Shown: in pieces, positions 26,869 to 36,862 of the stretch | How the letters are laid out: every line of letters begins with the position of its first letter | Position numbering within the stretch: the first letter of the stretch is position 1 | Origin: Cerasicoccus sp. TK19100 | GTDB lineage: Bacteria > Verrucomicrobiota > Verrucomicrobiia > Opitutales > Cerasicoccaceae | Length of the DNA stretch: 64,000 nucleotides | Assembly (NCBI RefSeq): GCF_027257155.1 | Contig: NZ_JAPWDU010000002.1 | Location: 124,001-188,000, forward strand | Reading direction: 5' to 3' | Position numbers and translations under genes: made by a program | The notes under the pieces: model-generated | The model's input: the letters and a program-made list of their open reading frames with translations, nothing else | Told to the model about the DNA's origin: nothing | Databases searched by the model: none

Positions 26869-27657
26869 ATGCGCTTAACATTAATTCGCCCCGTCTGTCT
26901 CGTCTTTCTATCCCTGCCTCTGCTTCCCTGCATTTGTGAGGCGGTTTTTGCTATCAATGATACCCTTGCTATAGATTTTTCTAAGCTGGACACGACAACA
27001 GGGCCAGCGGAAGACCCAAGTGGAGCATGGAACAATATCACTGGACCAAGCTTGGGTTTCGGCGTAAATGCAGATCCGATCCCAACAGCTACAAATCTCG
27101 TGCGGTACGCCGACGGGGCATCAACGGGTGTTTCCTTAAGCCTACTATTACCTGCGACATCGCAAGTTGGTATTAGCAGTTCTACCATACTGGTGGATCC
27201 CAGCGCCAGCTTTACTGCGACTGGGGCTATCCCTAGCAGTGCTCAAAGTGATGCCGTAGTCGGAGCGAAAATTCTGGACGCTCACTCAGAAACAACGGTT
27301 ACCTTTCGTTTTAACAATTTGAATGATGGGTTGCTCTATAACCTTGAATTTCAGTCATGGAGCAATGCATACGATTATAACGTAAAAGACTATATCATTC
27401 AATTAGGCCTACTAAGCGAGCAAACGATTTCTGTCGACCCGAATAGCCTACCGTCTGTCTACGGTTTTAACAACATTGCGACCAATGGCTCAGGGCAGAT
27501 CACTCTTACTATTCAGGGCCTTGAGAAAGGAGCGGATACAGCGGTTATCAATGCGATGGCCCTGACCGCGATTCCCGAACCAGCCACATATGCCTTAGTA
27601 CTTAGCACGCTAAGCCTCCTTGGAATTCTCATCCGTTCAAACAACAAGCGGATGTAG
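26869..27657 (+). CDS. Secreted PEP-CTERM protein
   Basis: 262 residues with an N-terminal signal peptide (LVFLSLPLLPCICEAVFA). A beta-rich body follows (GVSLSLLLPATSQVG, ETTVTFRFNNLNDG, GQITLTIQGLEKGADTA). A C-terminal PEP-CTERM signal closes the protein: IPEPATYALVLSTLSLLGILIR and a basic end (RSNNKRM). PEP-CTERM tails are recognised by exosortase, which moves the protein to the cell surface or matrix. The body resembles carbohydrate-binding or PEP-CTERM fold proteins but is not assigned. It is divergent from the RHH gene. Confidence 0.85.
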   Translation: MRLTLIRPVCLVFLSLPLLPCICEAVFAINDTLAIDFSKLDTTTGPAEDPSGAWNNITGPSLGFGVNADPIPTATNLVRYADGASTGVSLSLLLPATSQVGISSSTILVDPSASFTATGAIPSSAQSDAVVGAKILDAHSETTVTFRFNNLNDGLLYNLEFQSWSNAYDYNVKDYIIQLGLLSEQTISVDPNSLPSVYGFNNIATNGSGQITLTIQGLEKGADTAVINAMALTAIPEPATYALVLSTLSLLGILIRSNNKRM

Positions 27658-27714
27658 GGTAAATTTCAACAACTGACGCTTCAGTTGTATACGAAAAATA
27701 TCATATATTACTAC

Positions 27715-27912
27715 ATGTCACTGATCCCTCTGGCTTGGGCAATCCTGGGTGCATTATATTTCATATGGGATACGCTTGAAAATGAAACTCGCTGGACTCG
27801 GGAGGGAGGCGAGTTGACACCATACGTCCTAGCAGGACCATTAATCTGGCTACTGCTGGCTTGTGTCTATTTTATGGCGGTGGTGAGAGTATGCTGGGTA
27901 CGGTCGAAATGA
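27715..27912 (+). CDS. Small two-helix membrane protein
   Basis: 65 residues from the ATG at 27715; a TTG ten codons upstream is also possible. Two transmembrane helices are clear (SLIPLAWAILGALYFIW and YVLAGPLIWLLLACVYFMAVV) with a short charged loop (TLENETRWTREGGEL) between them. It lies 57 bases after the PEP-CTERM gene. No family recognised; it could also be a chance frame, though the helix content argues against that. Confidence 0.5.
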   Translation: MSLIPLAWAILGALYFIWDTLENETRWTREGGELTPYVLAGPLIWLLLACVYFMAVVRVCWVRSK

Positions 27913-28152
27913 CGTTTGCATTGTTTTCTTCTCGGAAGGGTAGCTGATCCTGAAAAAAAAGGTTCGGCGACAAGGGAGTTCTCTGCTTTAGATAAACGCA
28001 GCGGGTCAAAAAATGCAAGAATCTAGCACTCACGCTGGACCGATGATTGGGAGCACGTCACATAGTATTGAGGGAGAAGGATACAGTGTCATGCTCTTCT
28101 GTGATCTAAAGCCCATATCCGAGAATCGGGAGTAAGAATATGAGTTGACCGT

Positions 28153-30444
28153 TTATGCTTTCTTCAAGCTAAGGCTGTATGTGCCAGGGCTATATTCAGC
28201 TTCGGAGGCGGTGAATCCCTCCGGTATTTCTAGGCTGGCATGGGAACCTTCCGGAATCGTGATCTCTAGTTTGAGCTCTGATTCGGACAGTTGCCAGTTG
28301 ATGGACACTAGCCCCTGCGGCGTCTTTAGAGAGGCCTTAGCCCATGTGATGGAACCACCGGGTCTTGGTCGAAAAATGATATGCCTATATCCGGGCTCAT
28401 TTGGATCGAGCTCTAGGCCAGCCACTGTTTGATACATCCAGGCACCAACTGCACCGTAAGCGTAGTGATTGAAAGAATTCATGCTGATGTCCTGAAAGCC
28501 TTTTTCGGGAGTCCAACCATCCCAGCGCTCCCAGATAGTAGTAGCACCATTCTTGACTGGAAAGAGCCATGAGGGGAAGCTTTCTTGTTCCAGAAGTTGG
28601 TATGCAACATCCAAGTACCCAGCATTTTCGAGCACCTCCAGAACGTATGGGGTGCCGACAAATCCAGTGCCAATGTGCATTTCCTTGTTTTTGATATTGC
28701 GCACGAGCTCTTGCGCCGCAATAGGACGCAAATGCTCCGGTAGGAGATCGAAATGCAGTGCAAGCACGTAGGCTGTTTGAGTCGCTGAAACCAGCAGTCC
28801 ATCCGGCGTTACAAATCGCCGCTGAAATGCAGAAACAACCTGCGCTCGAAGCGCATGAAATTTGTCTGCGTCTTCGGTGCGCCCGAGGATCGATGCTATC
28901 TTGGCCATCAACTCTGCGTCATAGGCATAAAACGCGGTGCCAATTAAATCGTATGCGGTTAGACCTTGAACGGTGGCACCACCATCCAGTGCCAGCCAAT
29001 CCCCGAAGCCAGGGAAAAAGTCTAGGTCCGGGTGCGATGGAATGCAGTCCTTGCTCGCATGCTCCTTGAGATAATTCATGTAACGACACATACTCTCATA
29101 GTGGTCCATTAGGATTTGATTGTCGCCGTAACAGAGATAGATTGTCCAAGGGCATATGATCGTGGCATCGGACCATGCCGGTCCACCATTCTTGATCTCA
29201 TTGAACATGTTAAAGTGAGGCACGACCGGTGGTATATTGCCAATTTCGCCTTGGGAGTCACGGTGGTCTTGCATCCATTTGTGAAAGAAGCGCTGCACGT
29301 CCATGTTGAAGCAAGCAGTACGGATAAATACTTGAGCGTCTCCGGTCCAGCCAAGGCGTTCGTCTCGCTGTGGACAATCTGTCGGCGCTTCCAAGAAATT
29401 ACTTTTCTGCCCCCAGAGAATATTGTGCTGCAGTTGATTAAGCAGTGGATTGGAACATTCAAACTGCCCCGTAACCTCCATATCGTTGTGTAATACGACG
29501 CCGGTTATTTCGAAACTGTCTGATACGTTAAGTTCGGTTATGTCGACTTCAACATATCGGAACCCATGAAAAGTGAACTTAGGCTCCCAAGTCTCCGAGC
29601 CATTACCATTACATATGTAGTAATCGGTGGATTTAGCGGTACGCAGATTCTCGGTATATAAAGTTTTCTCCTGAGTTACCATTTCACCGTAGCGAAAGCG
29701 CAACTGGGTGCCTTTCGCCGCTAAGATGTGCAGTTTGATCCGACCAGCGAAATTCTGTCCGAAGTCAAAAATCCGATAGCGACGACCATCGGCGTACAGG
29801 TCCCACGCATTCTGAGCGGGCATCGTCTGTATCCGTCGAACAGGTTGCACGAGAGGTTCGCAAAGCTCAGGTTCCAATACTGGTGACGCCTTCTTTGCAG
29901 ACTGCCAACCCGAATCATTGTAGCCGGATTGCGACCAGCCTACGAGTGCCTTGCGCGCATCAAAGATTTCGCCCATGAGGAGGTCATTGCCCACGATTGG
30001 GCCAGTGTTTTCTTTCCATGTGGCGTCAGTAGAAATGACTTCTTGGCTTCCGTCAGCATTATCGATGACCAGTGCAGCACGGAGGCAGCTTTGAGGACCG
30101 TAGATCCCACGTCCCATCCAAGCAACATGCCCACAATACCATCCATCACCTAGGGTGACGCCGATAACGTTCTCTCCCACGCTTAGCAACGCGAGGACGT
30201 CATATCGCTGGAAGGGAACGCGTTTCTCGTAGCAGGTCCAACCAGGCGCGAAGACTTGATCGCCAACTGTGGCAGCATTAATTTCTGCGTCATATAATCC
30301 CAGAGCGGTAATGACCAAATAAGCTGAGCTTGGCATATTTTTGATAATAAAACTTTTCCGAAAATAAGTTGCCGGGCTTGGCATATCATTTTGCGGTGCT
30401 GCTTGGCTGGATATCCAGGAGGTTGCTTCAAGTAGGGTTTTCAT
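28153..30444 (-). CDS. Alpha-L-rhamnosidase, GH78 family
   Basis: 763 residues from the ATG at 30444. Features of GH78 are an N-terminal beta-sandwich (YDAEINAATVGDQVFAPGW, GVTLGDGWYCGHV), then DCPQRDERLGWTGDAQVF of the (alpha/alpha)6 catalytic barrel, which holds the acidic catalytic residues. SFNHYAYGAVGAWMY and the PGYRHIIFRPRPGG beta-domain at the C-terminus complete it. The enzyme removes terminal alpha-L-rhamnose with inversion. No signal peptide, so it is cytoplasmic and works on imported oligosaccharides. It is divergent from the AraC-type regulator, the standard arrangement for rhamnose-responsive control. Confidence 0.93.
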   Translation of the reverse strand: MKTLLEATSWISSQAAPQNDMPSPATYFRKSFIIKNMPSSAYLVITALGLYDAEINAATVGDQVFAPGWTCYEKRVPFQRYDVLALLSVGENVIGVTLGDGWYCGHVAWMGRGIYGPQSCLRAALVIDNADGSQEVISTDATWKENTGPIVGNDLLMGEIFDARKALVGWSQSGYNDSGWQSAKKASPVLEPELCEPLVQPVRRIQTMPAQNAWDLYADGRRYRIFDFGQNFAGRIKLHILAAKGTQLRFRYGEMVTQEKTLYTENLRTAKSTDYYICNGNGSETWEPKFTFHGFRYVEVDITELNVSDSFEITGVVLHNDMEVTGQFECSNPLLNQLQHNILWGQKSNFLEAPTDCPQRDERLGWTGDAQVFIRTACFNMDVQRFFHKWMQDHRDSQGEIGNIPPVVPHFNMFNEIKNGGPAWSDATIICPWTIYLCYGDNQILMDHYESMCRYMNYLKEHASKDCIPSHPDLDFFPGFGDWLALDGGATVQGLTAYDLIGTAFYAYDAELMAKIASILGRTEDADKFHALRAQVVSAFQRRFVTPDGLLVSATQTAYVLALHFDLLPEHLRPIAAQELVRNIKNKEMHIGTGFVGTPYVLEVLENAGYLDVAYQLLEQESFPSWLFPVKNGATTIWERWDGWTPEKGFQDISMNSFNHYAYGAVGAWMYQTVAGLELDPNEPGYRHIIFRPRPGGSITWAKASLKTPQGLVSINWQLSESELKLEITIPEGSHASLEIPEGFTASEAEYSPGTYSLSLKKA

Positions 30445-30514
30445 GGCACATAGTGTACACGATCCAAGTGATAGAATCCTTGAATTTTGCGTCAAACTTT
30501 AGCATTTTTACGCC

Positions 30515-31381
30515 ATGTCAAATCAGCCCGTTCTCAAAGCCGACACCTACTACAGTCGAAATGCAGCGATTGGCATCTTCCGAATGCCTGACCAAAATAC
30601 GATACCGGAACATGAACATGAGTTTGTTGAGATCGCGCTGGTCATCGGAGGAAAGGGGGTTCACGTAACGGGGCAATATCGGCATAATATCGGCCGGGGG
30701 GATGTACTCGTCATACGTGGACAGCGGAGCCACTTCTATGAGCAAACCCGCAAGCTAAGTCTGATCAATATCATGTTTGCTGAAGATCTGCTCCGCGAGT
30801 CGACACTACGTATTGGTGCATTAGACGGCTTTCACCCGCTCTTTACCTTTGAGTTCACACGTTGGGAACAGCGGGAATACACTGGACATTTCCGCTTGGG
30901 AGAATCAGATCTTCGTGCGTCTGTTGACTGTATCAATGGTATTGAGACCGAACTGAACTTAGGCGGCATCGAGTCAGACTATCTTGCTCGCTGCCGACTT
31001 CAGATATTGTTGGGCATGTTAGCCCGCTGCTATGGCCGGTCGGAGCAGTCACCGTCCAATCTTGATCGGCGATTGGGTGAGGTGCTCACTCGCATCGACA
31101 AATATCCCCATGTCCCCTACACGGTTACGGACATGGCTCTGGATGCTGGCATGTCCAAGCGATCGCTCTTGCGCTATTTCAAAAAGGCAACGGATCAATC
31201 GCCTACGGCCTATGTATTGAAAAAGCGCATACAGTTAGCTGAAATCCTCCTTAAAGAGGCTCGAGCTGATACGATGACGGACATTGCATTCCACTGTGGT
31301 TTTTCAGATAGTAATTACTTTAGCCGTCTGTTCAAACAACACACCGGGATGTCGCCCAGGCAGTATCGTCAGCTCGAGTGA
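30515..31381 (+). CDS. AraC-family regulator, RhaS/RhaR-like
   Basis: 288 residues. An N-terminal cupin sensor domain has the metal/sugar-binding style EHEHEFVEIALVIGGKG and VTGQYRHNIGRGDVLVI. The C-terminal AraC double helix-turn-helix starts at ~190 (TVTDMALDAGMSKRSLLRYF, then MTDIAFHCGFSDSNYFSRLF and GMSPRQYRQL). It faces the GH78 gene across a 70-base gap. The likely role is activation of the rhamnosidase in response to rhamnose or an oligosaccharide; the ligand is inferred from the partner gene only. Confidence 0.9.
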   Translation: MSNQPVLKADTYYSRNAAIGIFRMPDQNTIPEHEHEFVEIALVIGGKGVHVTGQYRHNIGRGDVLVIRGQRSHFYEQTRKLSLINIMFAEDLLRESTLRIGALDGFHPLFTFEFTRWEQREYTGHFRLGESDLRASVDCINGIETELNLGGIESDYLARCRLQILLGMLARCYGRSEQSPSNLDRRLGEVLTRIDKYPHVPYTVTDMALDAGMSKRSLLRYFKKATDQSPTAYVLKKRIQLAEILLKEARADTMTDIAFHCGFSDSNYFSRLFKQHTGMSPRQYRQLE

Positions 31382-31974
31382 AGTTCACTAAGCGGCCTTA
31401 AATCGCAATGGATCACGCATGGGGGGGGGAACAACTACCCAACCATTGCAAACCTGTACATGAGAATTGGCAGTTAGTTATAACTCTTCAACTCCCCGCT
31501 CCCAGATTACCTGGTCCTTGATGATTTAAGCTACTGGGCGTCAGGCGACATGGTGGGTATACTCATGCTCCCTCTCAATCCTATCCCAAATACGCTTCTC
31601 ATATGATGTCATCATAAAAAGGCCCATTTGCAGACGTGTCGCCAAAACGCCAACCTGCTTTTCATTTAGGACACTCCCCGGTCGGAGCACAGTTTGACTA
31701 TCAGTGTGTTGCTTACGATGTCGATCTATGGCAACACAAGCTTCATCGCGGCTTTTATAATGTGGGAATTTTACTATTCAGATTCGGCGAATTAGAACTA
31801 AGGCGATCATTGAAGCCTTTGTGATGCATGTGCGGATACCATCGGAGTCACAACCGTTATTTGCGATCACGACTTAAGCTTGTTGTCCTTCGAGCAAGGC
31901 TTAGGCTTGCGTGTAGTCAGTGTCATTACCGCCAACTAGCGAGAGTTTACCTACAATCGGAAATTCATAAAAGT
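31382..31974. other. Intergenic stretch before the beta-helix operon
   Basis: No supported gene. Short frames are present but have no family features. A run of eight G residues occurs near 31421. The right end leads into the LacI-type palindrome and must hold the operon promoter. Confidence 0.5.
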
Positions 31975-31990
31975 CTTGGACTAGTCCAAG
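31975..31990. promoter_or_regulatory. LacI-type operator 1
   Basis: Perfect 16-bp palindrome CTTGGACTAGTCCAAG, ending 45 bases before the start of the 32036 gene. Three related sites occur in this window upstream of genes of the same kind, one of them in the intergenic region of a LacI-family repressor gene. Confidence 0.75.
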
Positions 31991-32035
31991 AAGGAAAGCT
32001 TGGTGGTCTACCTTCGACTTAGACATGATTAATCC

Positions 32036-33631
32036 ATGTTCAGAATATCAAGCTGCCTTTTTTGCTCTCTAGCAATACTCGCTGCCATAACAGCTGCACA
32101 GGCGACCCAGGCCATTGCCAATTGGGATGTCGTCCCCTACCAACGTATTAGCGAACCCTTCAAGGCCGGTGTCGTCGCCTTTCATGAGAGCGGTGTCAAT
32201 GTGCAGTTTCATATCAATGGGGAAGCTACCGCGCTGATCGAAGAACCTACTTTGAATCCGCGCACGAATGTCTGGGAATACTGGATCGAGATCGATCCGG
32301 CTAAATATCCGGATGGCCCATTGCGTGTATCCGCAACAGCGATACCCGACGACCACGGCCACGAAGCACGCGACTTGGAAACGATCACCCTCTACGCCAA
32401 CAGCCAAGGCTCACTGAATTATAGCGAACCGGTCTGGGCCGACGCCGCCAAGGGTAGCGACGAGACCGGCAACGGCTCGGAGGCCAGTCCCTTTGCCAGT
32501 ATCAAGAAAGCGGTCGAGTCTACTCAAAGTGGCGGTACGGTATATCTTAAGGCCGGCGACTACAAGTTGCAGGGCATGTGGGGCTTTAATGGCGACTACT
32601 GGACGACCATTAGTGCCGCTCCAGGACTCAGTCGTGAAGATGTCACCGTGCTGACGGCAGGCAAGGTCCCCGAGAGCAGCACGGCGCGTTATGCCGCCAA
32701 TAAAATACGCTGGCAGAACCTGAGTCTCTACTGCGACCGCAATCCGGGTCCAGGCTACATTTTCTATATCAACAATGGCCAGCACGTCTGGTTTGATGGG
32801 GTGGACATCAGCGATAAGCAAGGACGTTGTGCGGGAACCGATTTTGCCAATCCACATGGGGGTAAAATCGTATATCTCACCGACAGCATAGTGCGTGACG
32901 TAGCCAATGTGCAGATCAACTTCCAGCGCAACTGCGAATATCTGCACATTCTGGGCGACGTTTTTCGCGGAGCCAGCAACCTGACTGCGATCAATATTAA
33001 GATTGTCGATATCAATCGTGAAGACAGCCAGGCGCACCCGGACTTCATTCAATTCTACAACCCAAATCAAGCGATTGAGAACGTCATCATCTACAATGTG
33101 AGTGCTTACGACATGAGCAGCCAGGGTTTCTTCGGAGGCGGGAACACTAGCGATGTTGCTTTCGTCAATATTCTGATCGAGAAGGATCCGGTCGATAAAC
33201 CTTACTTCAGCCAAGTCGGTGGAATGACCCATGTATTGTTTTGGAACATCACCATGGTGGACCAGATTTTCAATTTTCGAGGAGCCGACAGTATGGATCA
33301 AATCTACGTAAAGAACGGAGCTTACACCGCACTCGCTTCGAAGGTTCCGGAAAAAGAAGGCTTCTTTATCGACGCCTGCCATTCATCCCAGAAGGTTTTC
33401 TCGATGAGAAAGCTGCTCGGCGTTCACGCGACGACGGGCGAGATGATATTTGCTGATGTCGAAAAAGACGATTACCGTCAAGCTCCGGACTCCCCCGCCT
33501 ACGGCAATGGAATCCTGCCTCCCGGCGTGCCTGCCGACATGGATGGGATACCCTACGACACAACAGCTCCAAACCGGGGCGCTTTTGCCAAAAAGAATCC
33601 TGGTGGCCGAAAAGCCGTCGCACTTTATTAA
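32036..33631 (+). CDS. Secreted right-handed beta-helix protein (putative polysaccharide lyase/hydrolase)
   Basis: 531 residues with a signal peptide (CLFCSLAILAAITAAQATQA). A ~100-residue beta-sandwich comes first (GVVAFHESGVNVQFHINGE). A parallel beta-helix starts at ~135: WADAAKGSDETGNGSEASPF, then the DUF1565-style KAVESTQSGGTVYLKAGDY. Repeated rungs follow with asparagine ladders (NVQINFQRNCEYLHILGD, NVIIYNVSAYDM). Such folds occur in pectate/alginate lyases and sulfated-glycan enzymes, but no specific active site is recognised. It is in an operon with the deacetylase 28 bases downstream, under operator 1, and probably acts outside the cytoplasm on an algal polysaccharide. Confidence 0.82.
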   Translation: MFRISSCLFCSLAILAAITAAQATQAIANWDVVPYQRISEPFKAGVVAFHESGVNVQFHINGEATALIEEPTLNPRTNVWEYWIEIDPAKYPDGPLRVSATAIPDDHGHEARDLETITLYANSQGSLNYSEPVWADAAKGSDETGNGSEASPFASIKKAVESTQSGGTVYLKAGDYKLQGMWGFNGDYWTTISAAPGLSREDVTVLTAGKVPESSTARYAANKIRWQNLSLYCDRNPGPGYIFYINNGQHVWFDGVDISDKQGRCAGTDFANPHGGKIVYLTDSIVRDVANVQINFQRNCEYLHILGDVFRGASNLTAINIKIVDINREDSQAHPDFIQFYNPNQAIENVIIYNVSAYDMSSQGFFGGGNTSDVAFVNILIEKDPVDKPYFSQVGGMTHVLFWNITMVDQIFNFRGADSMDQIYVKNGAYTALASKVPEKEGFFIDACHSSQKVFSMRKLLGVHATTGEMIFADVEKDDYRQAPDSPAYGNGILPPGVPADMDGIPYDTTAPNRGAFAKKNPGGRKAVALY

Positions 33632-33658
33632 AAGAAACATTCAAAAACAAACGGATTT

Positions 33659-34873
33659 ATGAAATTCCCCAATTTTGATTCCAAACTTTCAGTAGCATTG
33701 CTTTTGTGTCTCTGCCTTTCCGTCGAAGCAGAAGAACCCATCTCAACTGGCCTGCCTCAAACCAAACCATATGTGCCCAGTGATCCGAATCAATTGATGA
33801 CTCTGGGAGCTCCCGAAGGCGTTCGCTTCGAAGTGCCCCAGAACCTCATCTGGCCCGAAACCCCAGGCGAGGCGGATATCTGCCTCTGGAAAGACGATAA
33901 ATTTGCGGCCGCAAGTATCACGATCGACGATAACTGTAAGCCCGACCACAAATACTGGCTCGAACTCTGTGATGAGCTTGGCATCAAGATCACCTGGTTC
34001 ATGATTACCGGCGGCGAGAATCGGGGGAATCTGAGTTTCAACGGCACTTGGGAGGACTGGCAGAAACTCGTCGATGCAGGCCACGCGGTCGAAAGCCATA
34101 CAACCGACCACAGGGCGGCAAACAAGTGGATCAAAGAAGAAAAACGCTTCGAGCCCCTTTTGACTGAAGAGGAAATACGCGAGGGCTACGGTGCTTCCCA
34201 ATATCTGCTGAATAATGAAATGATGAATAGCCGCTGCCTGACCATCGCCTACCCGTATGGTGCGGGTAATGCCGAGATCGCCGCCCAGTATTTCATCGCG
34301 GCTCGGGGAACGAGCGGGAAGATCAACGAAGCCAATCGTATCAACTATATATATACCACAAAAGGTGGACTTCGACAGGCCTATATCGATGTTCTGCTGA
34401 CTGGTCAGACCGAAAATGAACCGAGATGGCTAAACATGAGGAATAAGGAAAACATGCGTGGTTGGATAGCCCCCCTCTATCACTATATTTCTAGTGGCGG
34501 GACTGCTGAAGAAAAGGCGGCATCTCGCGAACGGGTTTTTGCAGATGTGCGCAACTTAGCCTCCTACAAGGATCGTATCTGGATCGACACCTTCCCTGCC
34601 GTCGCCAAGTATGGCCAAGAACGCGACAGCGCCACTCTAAAGGTAATTTCGTCCAACACGGACCAAATCAGCATAACGCTCATAGACCGAATGAAGGACG
34701 ACATCTTCGATATGCCGCTCACCGTGAAGGTTCGCTTGCCTGATAGCTGGTCTGCCGTCACCGCAACCCAGAACGGCAAGCCTATCGAGGTGTCCTACCT
34801 CAAGCACGAAGGCAATCCATACGCCTTGGTGCAGGCTGTTCCAGATCGCGGCGAGATCTTACTTGTGCCCTAA
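33659..34873 (+). CDS. Secreted polysaccharide deacetylase-like protein (NodB fold)
   Basis: 404 residues with a signal peptide (LSVALLLCLCLSVEA). The NodB-type catalytic domain has ASITIDDNCKPDHKYW (motif 1, with the Asp pair), ITWFMITGGENRG and HAVESHTTDH (motif 2, metal-binding histidines), plus TIAYPYGAGN. A ~100-residue beta domain ends the protein (VRLPDSWSAVTATQNG). Members remove acetyl groups from glycans or act as carbohydrate esterases in a metal-dependent way. It follows the beta-helix gene by 28 bases and is probably in the same operon, suggesting that an acetylated polysaccharide is the target. Confidence 0.88.
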   Translation: MKFPNFDSKLSVALLLCLCLSVEAEEPISTGLPQTKPYVPSDPNQLMTLGAPEGVRFEVPQNLIWPETPGEADICLWKDDKFAAASITIDDNCKPDHKYWLELCDELGIKITWFMITGGENRGNLSFNGTWEDWQKLVDAGHAVESHTTDHRAANKWIKEEKRFEPLLTEEEIREGYGASQYLLNNEMMNSRCLTIAYPYGAGNAEIAAQYFIAARGTSGKINEANRINYIYTTKGGLRQAYIDVLLTGQTENEPRWLNMRNKENMRGWIAPLYHYISSGGTAEEKAASRERVFADVRNLASYKDRIWIDTFPAVAKYGQERDSATLKVISSNTDQISITLIDRMKDDIFDMPLTVKVRLPDSWSAVTATQNGKPIEVSYLKHEGNPYALVQAVPDRGEILLVP

Positions 34874-34943
34874 ATGTCTTTATCAAATTGATGTGGCGGT
34901 ATGATTCAGCGCTGTTTTGCAGAACTGACAAGATTACGAGCCC

Positions 34944-35960
34944 TCACCGACTCGGCAGCGTCTCGCCTTCATGCCAGCCGCAATCTATGGTTTGCGTACA
35001 AGGAATTTCAGGTGGGCCCCAGCGCCCGCATTCAACTAGCATGGATAATTGGTCGATCGCCAGTCTGCCAATGATGTAGTTGGGCTGGCTAATTGCGGTA
35101 GTAGTATTAGGGTGTTCATCGTCATTGGCAACGAATCCAACATCTTCAGGGATAAGAACGCCATGTTGGCGCAATTCCTCCAATAAGCCGCTGGGCCCCA
35201 TGATTACTGGCGCCTTGGATTTTGATAGTTGGCCAAGGATGTAGCCAGGAAGGTTGCGATAATCATCGACTTTGAATTTTATCTTTTGCCGGCCATGAAT
35301 CGCCTGCAGAGCGCTAGCGGCACTAAGCCAACGCCGTTCAGCCCGCTTGTCAGTGTCTTGCTCAAAGGCAAAGATAATGGTTTGATATTTACGAGCGAAA
35401 GCGCGGTCCGCGAAGTCCAATATTGCTTTCTGATAATTGGAGTTGAATCGGCTCAATTCTGGTTTCACCACACTATGGCCGTAGGCAATGGCTGCGACAG
35501 AAGACCAATCGAGATCTAGTTTGGTATATGCTTGTCCACTGGGCCCGATGAGGAGGCCTCGAATGCCGCGGGAGAAAATGATCTGGCTAAGGCGTGCTCG
35601 GCTCATCTGCCCGGGATCGCATATGATGACCTCAAACGGATAGCCAAGCTTTTCCGCTTCGAACGATGCGCCCGCAATGATGTCTTGCTCGAAAAGATAT
35701 TTGACGTGCCTTGGCTTGCCGCTAATTGGATCGAGACTGGACAGGTAGCATAGCGAATACTGGCGAGATTTCTCCACCTTACCTTTGCGCATTTCCTGCA
35801 TATAAGCCTTAACCAGCGGATTCGGGTTGTAGCCGTTTACCTTTGCCAGCGCCTGAATCCGTTGCCGTACTGACTCGCTGATGCGTTGGTCGTTCTTCAC
35901 GGCATAAGCTGCCGTGGTTTTGCTGACACCCGCCAAACGGGCAAGTTCTCGAATATTCAT
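34944..35960 (-). CDS. LacI-family transcriptional repressor 1
   Basis: 338 residues. The N-terminal LacI helix-turn-helix is MNIRELARLAGVSKTTAAYAV with hinge KVNGYNPNPLV. A periplasmic-binding-protein-like sensor core follows (RGIRGLLIGPSGQAY, DVGFVANDDEHPNTT, AIDQLSML) and the tail IDCGWHEGETLPSR. It is paralogous to the repressor at 43283-44296 (same HTH layout and same tail). A TGGACTAGTCCA palindrome in the intergenic region shared with the divergent PEP-CTERM gene is its likely own operator. It is expected to release DNA on binding a sugar from the degraded polysaccharide. Confidence 0.92.
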   Translation of the reverse strand: MNIRELARLAGVSKTTAAYAVKNDQRISESVRQRIQALAKVNGYNPNPLVKAYMQEMRKGKVEKSRQYSLCYLSSLDPISGKPRHVKYLFEQDIIAGASFEAEKLGYPFEVIICDPGQMSRARLSQIIFSRGIRGLLIGPSGQAYTKLDLDWSSVAAIAYGHSVVKPELSRFNSNYQKAILDFADRAFARKYQTIIFAFEQDTDKRAERRWLSAASALQAIHGRQKIKFKVDDYRNLPGYILGQLSKSKAPVIMGPSGLLEELRQHGVLIPEDVGFVANDDEHPNTTTAISQPNYIIGRLAIDQLSMLVECGRWGPPEIPCTQTIDCGWHEGETLPSR

Positions 35961-35998
35961 AGGATATTGTTCTAATAGACTGTCACAGGCAAGCCAAG

Positions 35999-36010
35999 TG
36001 GACTAGTCCA
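35999..36010. promoter_or_regulatory. LacI-type operator 2
   Basis: Perfect 12-bp palindrome TGGACTAGTCCA between the divergent repressor 1 gene (start 35960) and the PEP-CTERM gene (start 36119). It is placed to control both. Confidence 0.75.
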
Positions 36011-36118
36011 ACGTGGAGGATATTGTTTTAAATTTCGCTGCCTACATACTGAATCCTGTTTTGCCTATTATTACGGCGAACAATCCCAATTCACACTTAA
36101 CAAACACCTCTAAGACTT

Positions 36119-36862
36119 ATGAAATTACCATCAACATTGTTTACACTCACCTTGGCATTGTCCAGCTTTTCGGCCTCCGCCACGGTCTTCACACTTATCT
36201 CGGATACAGCGGACACCTATATAGGCCTCAATTCTTCGGACGAGCCAGTCATTGGTGATGTTAACGGCGGACTTTTGCTGAACGGTGACAACAACTCTGC
36301 CTTTAACAATTTGGATGGTGCGTCGATCCTAGTTTTTGAACTCCCGGACCTGGCCGGCGAAACGCTCGCCGACGCTACTTTGGAGTTCACCATTACTGGC
36401 GGTAGTTATCTGGCACTCGGTGGATCGGGGACACTGCCCAAGGGAATTGACTTATATGGCCTGCGCTATAATTCGGCGTCTACCGTGCAGATATCTGATT
36501 ATGGCTTTGGCGATAATCCCGGCAATGGCACAGAGCTCCAGCAGGATGTTTTTGAAATTACGACGAATGATAATGGGAGCGGCTGGCCCTCGACAATTAG
36601 CTCCGACATCCCAGGCGGCGCGAACATCGCCTCCTGGATACAGTCACTCTACGATTCAGGCGCTGTCGCTGGTGACTACGCATTCCTCCGCTTGAATCTA
36701 GACGATGGCACGAATAACGCGCTTTTCATTGCCTCGGGCAATTCTACTGACATCAGCGTTCGTCCGAACTTGACACTTACCACTGTGCCAGAGCCGTCGA
36801 TTTACACTGCGTTGTTTGGCCTGTTGACTTTGGGTTTCGTACTGCAGCGTCGGCGCCGCTAA
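36119..36862 (+). CDS. Secreted PEP-CTERM protein with a disaggregatase/DNRLRE-like beta domain
   Basis: 247 residues: a signal peptide (LFTLTLALSSFSASA), then one beta-sandwich domain and a C-terminal PEP-CTERM anchor (VPEPSIYTALFGLLTLGFVL, RRRR). The body matches the C-terminal domain of the 41109-43043 protein. Common blocks are VFELPDLAGETLADATLEF / VFQLPELLDGQMIANANIRF, DLYGL, and GDYAFLRLN / GDYVFLRVN, then RPNLTLT / RPVLTVE. The fold resembles the DNRLRE/CBM96-type domains that bind polysaccharides. It is controlled through operator 2 and is probably shown on the cell surface. Confidence 0.82.
   Translation: MKLPSTLFTLTLALSSFSASATVFTLISDTADTYIGLNSSDEPVIGDVNGGLLLNGDNNSAFNNLDGASILVFELPDLAGETLADATLEFTITGGSYLALGGSGTLPKGIDLYGLRYNSASTVQISDYGFGDNPGNGTELQQDVFEITTNDNGSGWPSTISSDIPGGANIASWIQSLYDSGAVAGDYAFLRLNLDDGTNNALFIASGNSTDISVRPNLTLTTVPEPSIYTALFGLLTLGFVLQRRRR

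Noticed and set aside
31636-32022. Two ~62-codon frames upstream of the beta-helix operon
   Set aside because: They overlap the promoter/operator region and show no protein-like features.
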